Shown here: in pieces, positions 25,370 through 35,418 of the stretch | How the letters are laid out: each line of letters starts with the position of its first letter | Numbering within the stretch: position 1 is the stretch's first letter | Assembly (NCBI GenBank): GCA_950295325.1 | Contig: OX485807.1 | Coordinates: forward strand, 23,717,666 to 23,781,665 | Source of the DNA: Polytrichum commune | Taxonomy: Eukaryota; Streptophyta; Polytrichopsida; Polytrichales; Polytrichaceae | Length of the DNA stretch: 64,000 nucleotides | Direction: 5' to 3' | The notes under the pieces: model-generated | What the model was told of the DNA's origin: nothing | What the model saw: the letters and a program-made list of their open reading frames with translations, nothing else | Databases searched by the model: none | Position numbers and translations under genes: made by a program

Positions 25370-25586
25370 AAAGTCTGGGGACATTTTGGGACATGATCAA
25401 TTGATATCCTAGTGTTTCCAAGTCCAACCGGTTCCATGTCGACATCTTTTGGGTTTTCTTTATAAATATGGGATATATTCTATAAATTCCTCTAAATAGT
25501 CGGTAAATTTCCCCAAAGTCTTGAACCTCAACTGGTTGTTTCTCAAACTCAATCAATTTTCCATGTTCATTCCAAGGGGCTGATAG
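25370..25586 (-). mobile_element. hAT-like MITE, copy e
   Basis: Minus-strand copy: GTCTGGGGACATTTTGGG at the left, then ATCCTAGTGTTTCCAAGTCC, AACCGGTTCCATGTCGACAT, ATTCCTCTAAATAG and GTTTCTCAAACTCAA. Both ends are worn, and no target duplication was recognised. Confidence 0.65.
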
Positions 25587-25599
25587 TAAAAACATGTCC

Positions 25600-27110
25600 C
25601 TTATAGGTTAGTCGCTAATTCATCCCAAATTTAAGCTCACTAAGTTAATATAGGGTCTAGTTTGACGATTGATTTGGTTGAAGGCCCGATGTGATTTAAA
25701 ATAGCAGTCAATGGGATTTTCAATAATGACCGACATTTTCATCTTCCCCTTCTCCTAGTCTGTCCTCTTCTTGGTTAGGTGCTGTAAATATTTGTCCGAA
25801 AATATGATATGCACTTCAAGGGGACACGTTGGTTAGACATCTTGTAAATGACAAGAGTAATAGAAAGTGCATCATTAGGAACCACTTATTTTGTCAGTTA
25901 AATTACTTTGCCTAAATGATCTGCAAAATGGAAATTTCAAAATTATTAAGGTATGGAACGAGGTGGTTTTTTATTAAAAAAATAAAAATAAAAATAAAAA
26001 TCTTTGTTATTACCTTAGCCTACAACAAAGGCTCCATATGCTAGTCCATGGGTTCGGATACATAGGTTGGTATTCGAGATGGGTTTAGGGTTAGAGCTAG
26101 GTTTGGGTGGGGGTCATGTAGAGTGCAACAACAACGGTCATGACGATCCTTTTATGGTGAGGAGGTCATGTTTGATATTGTGGTGTTTGGAAGCAAATCA
26201 ATGAAGAGTGTGACCTTAGCAAATCACAATATGAAGTCGTCACTCAAGTGCCCACTATAGTGCCCACCCCGAGAGGGGTTAGTAGTCCTACACCACTGGT
26301 ATTATGCCATGAGGGTTTAATGCCAAGGGTGGGTCGAACGGGCATTCCAATCACGCTGATCACATGGTCAGCGTTTCTTCTCTCTCGTCACTCAAGGAAA
26401 AGAAAGGACGGGGAAAAAAATTGCTCCAAACTCCAATTTTGAGAACAACACCATGAAATACGAGGATGAAGATTTTCCCAACTTGATGGTAGTAGGGACC
26501 ACGACAATTCTAGGCATAGTCCAAGAAACTTGGGAGCTCCTCTCGCACACTCCAAATCAAGACCTTCCTAAAAAATGTGCATTGTTTAGCAAGTAGGTAG
26601 GATGGTAGTACACGCACTTGTGACCTCTACTAGAAAGTGGCCCTCGAGATCCTTGTAAAAATTGAAACATATTTTGAACGCGAGAACTTAGACCCAATCT
26701 CGAACACACCTACAAATCAACGATTTGAAATCCATGGTTTATATATAAGGTGTCCAACAATGCATGCTAAAATGTGTTGAAACACTATTTCAATCACCAA
26801 CAAGACCTAAGCGACCATTCTATTTTAGGATGTCTACATTTGTAAGTGTGAGTGGATGCTTAGAAGGACAATAATCACAAGTGCAAGCAGTCACCGTACT
26901 CCTTATTCATTTTATGCTGCTGCCGTGCTGCTTTTATAGATTTCGTGTGGTGTCAATTAAATCCGCAACCCGATTCGAATATATAAGTGTTTACGTAAGT
27001 TAGTTAAGTATTTAAGTGCCAGTGGATATAAATTTGCCTCAGGTTGATCTCCCGTTGACCACCTTCTCTATCTTCACCTTGATTTTGTGTCCTTCAGGCC
27101 GATGGCATTT
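25600..27110. other. 1.5 kb without a recognisable gene
   Basis: A short AAAAT microsatellite lies at about 25975-26000. No coding similarity or structured repeat that I can support. Confidence 0.35.
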
Positions 27111-27116
27111 AAGTTA

Positions 27117-27670
27117 GGGCCACTTTACACCTAGAGGCCGGGCCAATTCGTTGTGTAAGAGGCTTGAAATCCTCACTTGTGATTGGCCAAAAGGCTGAAA
27201 TCAGCCCCAACCCCTTTACACCTAGAGGCCGGGCCGATTTGATGGTATGGATTCTTTAATAAAAAAAATCCGTGGTATGACACGGCCCGAGTTCATTGAA
27301 TTAGGTGCACCCAAAATGGAAGGCCAATTCTTGGCCTCGGGGCCAATGTCAAATTTCAATTTTTTTTTAAAAACATTCTTTAAAAAAATGATTTTTAAGC
27401 GAACCATATACATTGGATTATGTGGAAATATAAACGGCTCTATGTTAGATTACCATACTAGATATGTTGGAGTATGCTAGATTTATTGAATTGGCCTTGC
27501 TTCTTGGCCCTAAGGCCTTTACATATGAAAAAATTGACCCCCATTATAATCTTATTATAATGTGCAGTTGAGGGCGGCCTCCAACCCAAAAGGGGTTGGA
27601 ATTTCATGCAATCGGCCTCAAGGGGAATTGGGAATTTGGGGCGGCCTCTAGGTGTAAATTAAAGCGGCCC
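27117..27670. mobile_element. 554-bp terminal-inverted-repeat element
   Basis: Left end GGGCCACTTTACACCTAGAG and right end, inverted, GGGCCGCTTTAATTTACACC then TAGAGGCCG share the block ACACCTAGAGGCCG. A second copy of the left-end block lies at 27211-27235, so the element carries an internal duplication. Flanks TTA and TTG are compatible with a 3-bp target site as in PIF/Harbinger elements, but this is not decisive. Confidence 0.6.
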
Positions 27671-28412
27671 TTGGTGTTGATGACACTGCAGGGGCAATGA
27701 GTATATATGGAGCAAGACAATGAGAATTGAGCTGACACCATATCCAATATCTAGTGTAGCTGACACACCCAAATCTATTCAACCCCAGCTCGTCTTCAAT
27801 TAAACGGTTTGCTTCTTGGGCGCCTCATGAACTCTGAAGAAGTACTTCCATCCAAAGTTTGACCGAGCCCATAATTAAACACCACTCTTGTTTTGAAAGA
27901 TAGATATTCACAACTTTGTTGGTGGAAGTACGTAGGTGATTTCGTGTATCGGATGACCGACAGGATGAACCTATGGTTTCATAAGTGTAGTACATGTGTG
28001 ATATTGGGGTGATTTCTTACATGTATGGAAATTGAAATCACAACGTTTAACCAACAAAAAAAACACACTACTTATTTTCAAGTTTGGAAACATGTAAATT
28101 TTCAAAGTCGAGATTCTCTCCCAACCATATTCACAACACAGATAGACCTATTTTTTTTATAACTAGGAGACGAAAACTTGAGTATAATTAGTGTCCTTCT
28201 CAAGGAACCCGAATTTGTGCCCTTTTAACTTACGTTTTTCCATCACGTTGAATGTGAAGGCTACATGTGTGATTCTTCATGACTTTTTCCACCATGTAGA
28301 AATTGATGGCCATATGTGTGGAATTTCACGACTTTAGGGGATTCTATATAGTAAGATTGGGAGGGGGCATGTCTACTCCAAAGAACCTCCGCCATACCAT
28401 ATCATGTATTGG
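27671..28412. other. 0.7 kb without a recognisable gene
   Basis: AT-rich, no open frame above 60 codons with any feature, no repeat partner recognised. Confidence 0.35.
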
Positions 28413-28553
28413 GTAGCCGGACAATGGGATAAGCCATCTACCCTCCTAGGAATCCAAGGGCCAAAAATGTTGAGGCCAACAAGCTGAAACTAGCCGAAAC
28501 ATTTTTGGCCATTGGATTCCTATGTGGGTGGCTATGGGAGTCCGATTGGTTGC
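28413..28553. repeat. foldback element, arms of about 55 bp
   Basis: Left arm 28413-28471 and right arm 28498-28553 are inverted copies. Shared core: TAGGAATCCAA(G/T)GGCCAAAA followed by ATGTT, and outward the related GCCA(T/C)(C/C)(T/C)AC and CCGGAC/CGGACT words. Likely a small MITE; target duplications were not resolved. Confidence 0.65.
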
Positions 28554-28559
28554 CTGACG

Positions 28560-29072
28560 CAGTTGATTTTGGTTTTCCTCAGGCCGTTGGATTCAATCTA
28601 ACATCTAGGAGGGCCCCCATTGTTGACAACCTGGATGCTTTTGAATGTCAATATCAACATGGCAAATACAAAGGATTTTGATAGTTAGAAGACAAAAAAT
28701 ATTTTGCAAAATTTTAGGAAATTTTTGCATAGCTTCACAAAACAAATGTCGAAGGTGGTAATGTTGGAGAGCTGGTCCTCAAACACCAACCAAAATGTGG
28801 CACGTTTGTGAGTGGTAAGCCAAAATCAGCTATGCACGAGGCCAAGTCCTCTTTCTCAATGGCTAACAACAATTCTAGAATATAATACAGTGGTGTCTTC
28901 AATCATGAAATGTGGTCTCCATGGTGAAGACTAGAAAAAGAAAAAGGAAAAAAAAAGTGTTCTTGCATAGTCATGCGATATTCGTTCACCGTTTCCTACC
29001 CATGTTTGTGTGGGCATGGTGAAGACTTAATTGTTTGGTTGTAATATTGACGGATTGTGCAAGTTCTAGAGA
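28560..29072. other. 0.5 kb without a recognisable gene
   Basis: AT-rich spacer before the solo LTR; nothing recognised. Confidence 0.3.
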
Positions 29073-29077
29073 GAGAG

Positions 29078-30074
29078 TGTCGCGCACCTCTCCATGAGGA
29101 GTGCCCGAAACACCATGGGCACAAGGGGGACCCCGGAGTGACACCCGGGACTTGTGGCGCTGTTGGTGAGAGGGCCCAAGTGATCCTAGTGTGGGTGAGG
29201 GCCCCGGGCGTTGGGAACGCCTCCCACCCACGAAGATTAGGAGGCACAAGGGTAAGGCCATGAGTTATGCGTAGCTCATGGCGTGGTGATTCTAGAAAGC
29301 TCAAGAACACCTCAATCGGAGGTGTGAGCTAGGAGTTATGGCCATTTGAGTGGGGCGCTGTCCCGGGACAGCGCCCTGGTACAGCAGTGCCTGGGAGTGA
29401 TTCCCGGGACTGCCAAGGTTCAAACAGGCATAACTTCGTCAAGACTTGCTCAAATGGGGCAAGTGAGGAGTCCATCGGCATCTACGTGAAGCGTAGATGA
29501 GGATGGAGTGGTTGGTTGTTATGATCAGACATCATACAAGGAAGTTATGATGGTCTGAAGCTGCTGGGGGGGTTCTAGGCCCAGCAGCTAAAGGAAAATG
29601 TCCACTTGGCCCCAACTCTTGGTAGAGAGACAAGAGGTTGGTTGACGGTGGGGTAGGGGCCCCGCGTGAAGTCCTAGAGGCTTATATGGGTGAGGTGGTG
29701 TGGCCTCACCCACCCGAGGCCGAACGGCACAGCCTCCATGGGCTTTGGCCCATTGTGAGGCCATAGTTGCCTAATATGGTTCGGGTTGTTGTAGTGTTGC
29801 TCCGGCAATGCGATGATCAACATAAGATTGGACTTCCATGGATGGAAGTCCACATCTAAGGATTGGTTACCGATAAAAGGGGTTGGTTACCGATTAAAGG
29901 GGTAAGTCCCGAAATCAAAGTAGGAGGGTTGGTTCCCCTCCTATGAACTAATGGTCCGGGGTTAGAGGAGCTAACCATTAGCATGGCGGTATGCGAAGCG
30001 TTAGCGACTCGTAACCTTTGCTAGAATTGAAAATTGGCAAGATGGTCAAGGGGGGGCTAGCAAGGGTTGCGACA
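29078..30074 (-). mobile_element. solo LTR (997 bp) with 5-bp target duplication GAGAG
   Basis: On the minus strand it begins TGTCGCAACCC and ends GTGCGCGACA, the TG...CA termini of an LTR. It is flanked by GAGAG at 29073-29077 and GAGAG at 30075-30079, a perfect 5-bp duplication. A second copy of the same LTR lies at 37762-40103 in the opposite orientation. Both copies carry a TATATAAG/CATATAAG-type box followed by CTCTAGGACTT, a likely transcription start. It is GC-rich compared with its surroundings. There is no internal domain between the flanks, so the rest was lost, presumably by LTR-LTR recombination. Confidence 0.85.
29353..29376. repeat. 24-bp perfect palindrome inside the solo LTR
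   Basis: GGGCGCTGTCCC followed directly by its own reverse complement, centred on CCCGGG. The second LTR copy has a degraded version near 39797-39830. Confidence 0.95.
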
Positions 30075-30454
30075 GAGAGTGAGCATTGTGATGTTGGCTA
30101 TGATATGGGAGTGATGTGGAAATTAAGGGATGTGTAAGTGAATGATCAAGTATGAGTAGTAAAGACATTGTGATAGGTGCATCACATTTCAAAAGCTCTG
30201 AGGTAGACAACTAGCCTTAGGTGGTTACTTTCAAGAGCTTTGGCCTCTTCTTATGTGCTATTTTTTATGAAGAAAAAATAGCAATGTTCCAGCAAATACT
30301 TTACAAATTTTAAAACCACTTGAGAGTGATACCGAGGTGACAAAATGTCAAATTGTGACGAATTTTCTAAGAGCACACATGTGAGTGATCTTCAGTAAGT
30401 GGTTAGTGTTGAGCGGCTAAGATGTGGTTCACGTGTTGGAGAAGCAAAGTAAGA

Positions 30455-30518
30455 GGGAGATTCCATAGAAATTTGCACACACTAGTGGAGGACCAATGAA
30501 GAGCAAGTATAACAAGGG
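30455..30518 (+). promoter_or_regulatory. snRNA promoter of U2 copy A (upstream element and TATA box)
   Basis: TTCCATAGAAATTTGCACAC lies where U2 copy C has TCCCATAGGAATTTCACAC, near -75. TATAACAAGG lies near -31. The spacing of about 35 bp between the two elements is that of plant RNA polymerase II snRNA genes. Confidence 0.6.
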
Positions 30519-30538
30519 TAGAGGGATAGTTCAAAAGC

Positions 30539-30730
30539 ATTCATTTCTTAGCCTCTTGACTAAGATTTAATGTAATAATTGTTCTTATCAATTCACTATT
30601 TGATACGAGGCTATCAAGTCTTATGATTAATAATTTTGTCTTTGTAGGGAGTGGGTTTATCTGGCAACTTGTTGTTAGCACCCATGAGCGTCACCTTGGT
30701 ATTGCACTACCTCCTAGGTTGGCACACCCC
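30539..30730 (+). pseudogene. U2 snRNA-like copy A, full length but diverged
   Basis: U2 snRNA pairs with the intron branch point in the spliceosome. About 192 nt align with plant U2 along the whole length: 5' segment TTTCTTAGCC.CTTGACTAAGAT, GTTCTTATCA, a U-rich Sm-like site ATTTTG at about 30632, and a 3' part GGTATTGCACTACCTCC (stem-loop IV) followed by GGCACACCCC. A TATA box (AGTATAACAAGG, about 30507-30518) sits at about -31 and TTCCATAG (30461-30468) at about -75. The normally invariant GUAGUA that pairs with the branch point reads GTAATA, and the GGCC loop and stem II are altered, so I regard it as a pseudogene. No other family explains the combined 5' and 3' matches. Confidence 0.85.
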
Positions 30731-31137
30731 TCCCCTTCGAGGACCCAAATACCGTCAAACAATTTTGAACATAAACATGAACCTCCACCCCCTTAAGAAT
30801 GCAATCACAATCAATACCCAAGTCACAGGGATGTTTGCAACATGAGGACTTAAATCTTCCAAGAATCCAAGTTGTAATCCTATTGACAAATACACTATTT
30901 GTGGTAGACATTTAGTTGTCTTAGGCATAATCAAGACACATCCTAAAAGTTCAACACATGATTGATCATGAAGTGTGAGATCAACTTGCTTGTTTGCACA
31001 CTTAAATTAAAATTGCATGATGATTGCTTGCTTGGTTTTATAATGCAGTGACCTCGGTTGTTCTACATCTCTTAGAAAACACAATTCTCCATGAATGATC
31101 ATGTCTAGTGGTGGTGAACTTGGAGGGGCGCATACTT

Positions 31138-33396
31138 TTTGAGCCATGTTGGCTATTATCGTAGGTTCATATTTCAATATTTAGTCATTGCTCTACCATT
31201 AACATAATTTTTGAAAAACATAGACACTTCTCATGTACAAACTAAAGGCGTGTATTGAATTGTTTAACACTTTGAAACAAAATCTCATCACTGCACCTAT
31301 TTTAGTTGCTCTTGATTGGGAGAGAGATTCTAAAGTTTACATGGATGCTTCTAATGTGGCAATTGGTGCAGTCTTGAGCAAGAAGGATGAAAAATGGCAT
31401 GATCATCCCATTTATTTTGCGAGTCGTCAATTAATACAAGTTGAGCATAATTATACTATCAATAAAAGAGAGAGATTAGCCTTAGGTATATTTTTTCTCC
31501 GCCCAAATCTTCAAACACTACATGATGGACTATTATTTTTCATGTTGACCATGATGCTTTGAAATACATGATAAACAAACCTCAATTGATTGGACGAATT
31601 GCTAGATGGGTGTTGTTGTTGCAAGAGTTGAATTTTACCATCCAAATTCGTCCAAAGGAAAGTCATGCTAATGCAAATCATTTGTCAAGGTTGAGTGAAG
31701 AGTTAGGCACATAACCCATTGACAACTCATTCCCTTATGCTAACCAAATTTTTATAGATATAGTCTCTCATGAGTATGTTGAGATTATAAATTATCTACA
31801 AGTTGCTTACCTTTCCAATTGAATTCACAAGGAAACAACATCATAGATTTGATATTTAAAGTTGCTATATATTCCATTATTGATGATATAATGTCTAAGA
31901 AAGGGAAAGATGGAGTAATGAGAATATGTGTGATGAACTCGAAAATTCCTTTACTTTTGAATGGTTGTCACAGTGACGTAGTAGGAGGTCATTTTGTAAG
32001 AAACGTCGCTTCTAAAAGAGTCCTCCCATCAATTTATTGGTGGCCTACATTATTTCAAGATTGTGGTACTTATGCTAGGCAATGTGATGTTTGTCAACAA
32101 GTAGGTAAACCTACAGACACCTCTGCTATGTCTTTGAACCCTATTTTGGCATTAGCTCCTTTTGAAAAATGAAGGCATTGATTTTGTGGGTCCTATCAAC
32201 CCATCTAATAAGAGTGATTTCCATCGTTATATTCTTGTTGTAATTGATTATGCCATTAAGTGGGATGAGGCTACACCTACCAAACATGATGATAAAAAGT
32301 AGTTGCCAAATTCTTAAAAGGTAATATATTTTCTAGCTTTGGTTGTTCAAAAGACTTGGTGAGTGATGGAGGAGATCATTTTTGTCAGTGATGTGATTAT
32401 GGTTTTAACTGAAAAGTATCAGATTAAACATTGTCTCACTACCCCATACCACTCTAGAGCTAATGGTCGAACAAAGCTAATGGTCAAAAAGGAAAACCAA
32501 TGGTATTTTGTACAAGATCATCACTAAAACCGTCCATGGTTCCATGAGTGATTGGGATTCTAAATTGTTATATGCATTGTGGGCCTCTCGTATGACATAC
32601 AAAGTTACCAAAAGTTTACCCCATTCCAACTTCTCTACAGTCAAGAATTTATTCTACCTATTGCATAAGAACTACACTAAATATGATATTTAGTGTCATA
32701 TGGTATTTTATGTCACTATTGTAACTTTTCGGACAATGCTTATGAATAAGTGAGCAAATATTGTCATGGATGATGGATGAGCTCATCCATTGGCCAAAAC
32801 CCTGCCTTCTCTTGTGATGAAGGATAGTCATGAATGATTAAAATTTGGATGAAAAATAGGTTGGTAAGTGATAGAAATTGCAACACTGTAATTCTATAAA
32901 CCTCAATTTTTGTTTTTACAAGGAATGACAAATAACGTTGGGTAGTGTTGGTGACACTAAACCGCGGTTTCCAATTAGTATCGAGCAAGACGATTAGAAT
33001 CGGTGACACTATATATAAAATTTAGTGTATGTTCTTTGCGAATAGCCCTTGATGAGAGATTAGACGAAACAAAATCCTTGAAAGTTCACATTGCCATGTT
33101 AGAAAAAGTGGATGAGACACAAGGCCAAGCATACATTAAAACAACCGCAATTCAAAAATGATGCAAACTTACTACTATAGCAAAATGAAGAGTAAATTCA
33201 TTAAGGATAATGATGTGGTCTCATTATACGATATTCACTTTCAAAATGTTATGGATAAATGCAATATTCATTGGCAAGGTCCTTATAAAGTTGTTAAAGC
33301 CTATGAAAATGGCTCATGTGATTTTCAAGATTTTCAAGGACACCCTCTAACTACTTGTATTAATGACAATTGTCTAGAATTTTATTGTAATAGTTG
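31138..33396 (+). mobile_element. decayed Ty3/gypsy retrotransposon fragment (RT end, RNase H, integrase)
   Basis: Order RT-RNase H-integrase marks a Ty3/gypsy element. Visible pieces: the reverse transcriptase tail SHVGYYRRFI (31142-31171); RNase H from 31233 with LKQNLITAPILVALDW, KVYMDASNVAIGAVL and VEHNYTINKRERLAL, frameshifted near 31558 and continuing to ANHLSRL; integrase zinc finger with the H-H-C-C pattern up to ARQCDVCQQ (about 31966-32100); integrase core pieces GIDFVGPINP, YILVVIDYAIKW and DLVSDGGDHF; C-terminal NIHWQGPYKVV (33158-33394). Gag, protease, most of RT and both LTRs are missing. Several stops and frameshifts make it dead. It starts exactly where homology of the U2 flank to its duplicates ends, so it inserted into duplication unit A. 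Confidence 0.85.
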
Positions 33397-34240
33397 AGAA
33401 ATTAAGTATAATAATAAGAGGGGGGGGGGGGGGAGTTAGAAGATTGGTTAGTGTGTTAGAAATTATTTAATCCCTCAATTGATCATTAAGCTGATTATCA
33501 CGTATGATTAGATATTCTACATGATGAAGGGAATTTTAAGATCACCCTAACATCATCCTAATTTGAAATTAAGGCAATGTTGAAGGTGGAGCATTAGATT
33601 GCTCGTAGTCATATAAATGTAATACTAGAAAGAATGAGGTTGTAATAAGCCTACAAGATTGGTATGTAGTGGGAGAAGAGTTATCCCATATTGTTTGTAA
33701 GAACCAAGTTGAAAAAGAGCAATAAAGGGCAAGACAAGGGGTGACGATGACCATCTCACTCCCAACATTGTTCATACGCCTTTGTGTATGTGTTCTTGCT
33801 TGGCAATCTCATCTCTAGTCTTATTGAGTTCCAATACGCAATTGAAGATTTGATGAGAAAGGTTTCTCACAAATATTGGATGTCGAGGTTTCATGATGAA
33901 TTGATCATTATGAGAAACCTCATTTAAGAAAGAATTCCAAGGAAGCATGATGATTAAAAGCCTAGAAATTCAACAACATTATAAGGACCTAGGGATTTCC
34001 GGAACCTTAAGTGATTAACCGTATTAAGATATTAGAGAAGATATTTAATTAGCCTAATGGTTACCAAAATCTCTAATAAAAGTTGAACCTCCTAAAATAT
34101 GCATAAACTGGAGTTATAAGTTAATCTAAAATGTTTAGAGAAAATGGTGGAGGGGCTATAATCTTTAGAATATCACCCAGGTCTAATAGGATTGTTAATT
34201 TGTTAGGTATAGTTAGATAGGAAATTATTTGAAGAAATCT
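33397..34240. other. 0.8 kb without a gene; G14 tract
   Basis: Starts with a G14 run (33420-33433) right after the gypsy remnant. The rest is AT-rich and may be the worn 3' part of that element or its LTR, but no second LTR copy is available for comparison. Confidence 0.35.
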
Positions 34241-34255
34241 CATGATGCAAGACTC

Positions 34256-34441
34256 TTTTTTCTTTTTTGAGATAGAAGGCCTAGAGGCCAGTGCCAAAGC
34301 ACAAAAGGCAGTTGACCACTTGGCAAGTTTTCTATCAAGTAGAGAGGAGATTTCACAACTGGGAATCAAACTGCCAACCTCTTCCTTGAGATTTGGGTAT
34401 CTCTCCACCATCATCCAATAGTTTAGGGTCACCTGGGACCT
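34256..34441 (-). mobile_element. tRNA-like SINE (186 bp) with 15-bp target duplication
   Basis: Flanked by CATGATGCAAGACTC (34241-34255) and CATTATGCAAGACTC (34442-34456), a target duplication with 14 of 15 identical. Read on the minus strand it starts AGGTCCCAGGTGACCC, contains a box A-like GATGGTGGAGAGA and a box B-like GGCAGTTTGATTCCC about 35 bp later, and ends in an A-rich tail AAAAAAGAAAAAA. This is the layout of a tRNA-derived SINE transcribed by RNA polymerase III and moved by a LINE. A chance open frame crosses it and is not a gene. Confidence 0.8.
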
Positions 34442-34855
34442 CATTATGCAAGACTCAATACAGTCTTTCTCGCATTTTCTAAAACATATTCATCTTCGAA
34501 GACACACACTGGCGACGTCAGTAGTGCAACTTTAGCTGAGTTGGAATCTACCTCATGAATACTGTATTTCGGTAGTTCCATGACAACAGAAGCGAAGCTC
34601 TGAGATTATGCTCCGCATGTAAGTGCACAGATTGTGGTGAATGATTGGGTCACTCTCTCTCGGAGTCGTGTTGATCTTCACATAGATGTAGATGCTCTTC
34701 ATACTCAGATCGACTGCAAACTATGCAAGTAAATGAAGCAGGCTTCAACTTATGATCGCATGTTCATCAACAGATAAAACTAAGCAGGGTGGATTCAGCC
34801 AAGCCACAAATGCAGTGGTCATGGTATGAATGGTGGAAGTGAAGCTATCTCATTA

Positions 34856-34904
34856 GCCCATACACTTAGGGCGGAATAACCTGAGGAGCAGCCAACTACA
34901 TAAA
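34856..34904 (+). promoter_or_regulatory. snRNA promoter of U5 copy 1
   Basis: CCCATACACTTAGG (about 34857-34870) at around -70 and TACATAAAC at around -33. The same two elements, with the same spacing, precede the other U5 copies. Confidence 0.65.
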
Positions 34905-34932
34905 CCCTTTTGAGCTGAAGGAGAAATCACAG

Positions 34933-35052
34933 AGCCGGGTGCTCAGCGCAGAGCGAACTATTCTTTCCCCTTTTACTAAAGAATACCGTGCGCTGGGTAC
35001 TACACTTACCGGCATACTCTTCTTTTTGGATCGTCCCTTAACAGGGGCCCCC
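34933..35052 (+). ncRNA. U5 snRNA-like copy 1 (loop I variant)
   Basis: U5 snRNA holds the two exons together through its loop I in the spliceosome. The sequence has the plant U5 layout: AGCCGGGTGC at the 5' end, GAGCGAACTATTCTTT, loop I, TACTAAAGAATACCGTGCGC, a U-rich Sm-like site TTCTTTTTGG (about 35021-35030) and a 3' hairpin GTCCCTTAACAGGGGC. TATA-like TACATAAAC lies near -33 and CCCATACACTTAGG near -70. The first loop position, normally G in the invariant GCCTTTTAC, is C here (34968), so this copy is either a variant or a pseudogene. A 3'-box-like CTAATTCAAA follows. Confidence 0.8.
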
Positions 35053-35295
35053 TAATTCAAATCCAAGCAGGAATGTGCAAGATGATTTTAAGCTCTACAG
35101 ACGAAACATGTAGCTTCTGTACACGGGGAATCGGAGTGTACTGAATACGAAGCGTTAGACAGTCGATTACTCTGTAAGACTGATTAGGCACAAGCTTCCC
35201 GTGCGAGAGGATCGAATATCACAACCTCTCAACGCTTCTCTGGACTGAGGTAAGGCAAAGCGCATCACTTAGAATGATGGTGAGAAGATTGTAGA

Positions 35296-35418
35296 CATAA
35301 CATTACTCAACATCCACTGTTTATTCAGTGGGCCCTTCGGATGCTCAGGTTTTTGAGCATCCGACTGTTATATTCCAAGGGCCCACTGAACAAAGAGTGG
35401 GTGCTGAGTAATGTTATG
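35296..35418. mobile_element. 123-bp MITE (hairpin) inserted downstream of U5 copy 1
   Basis: Arms are inverted: CATAACATTACTCA then CCACT.TTT.TTCAGTGGGC at the left, and the same read inverted from the right end. The loop contains GGATGCTC and GAGCATCC, which also pair. The inverted duplicate of this flank near 42415-42440 lacks it and reads CATTGTTTTAAGCTCATC on the minus strand, a related empty site. Confidence 0.8.

Larger units (their letters stand above)
30105..31135 (+). repeat. U2 block of duplication unit A, with flanks
   Basis: Flanking sequence of U2 copy A is shared with the other units. Upstream, ATGTGGAAATTAAGG and GTGATAGGTGC match 36531-36600, and TAAGATGTGGTTCA(C/T)GTGTTGGAGAAGCAAA matches 37477-37512. 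Downstream, GTGACCTC.(G/A)TTGTTC and AGAAAACACA.TTCTCCATGAA match 40350-40420, and GGTGGTGAAC(T/C)(T/G)GGAGG matches the inverted unit near 43380. The homology stops at about 31135, where the gypsy remnant begins. Confidence 0.8.
34615..35290 (+). repeat. U5 block of duplication unit A, with flanks
   Basis: Upstream sequence ATGTAAGTGCACAGATTGTG and CTCTCTCGGA.TCG match 40710-40765 and, inverted, 43105-43030. Downstream sequence (AATTCAAATCCAAG, GTGCGAGAGGAT, CTTCTCTGGA.TGAGGTAAGG) matches the inverted unit at 42660-42465. The similarity spans far more than the RNA gene, which shows segmental duplication rather than retroposition of the snRNA. Confidence 0.8.

Noticed and set aside
31138..33396. 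Intact retrotransposon or functional polyprotein
   Set aside because: Frameshifts and stops interrupt the reading frame, and gag, protease, most of RT and both LTRs are missing.
34121..34444. 107-codon open frame on the minus strand
   Set aside because: It lies largely within the SINE with its target duplications; the frame has no family features.
35035..35060. tRNA B-box-like word AATTCAAATCC after U5 copy 1
   Set aside because: It recurs after U5 copy 3 and fits an snRNA 3' box region better; no tRNA cloverleaf can be built around it.
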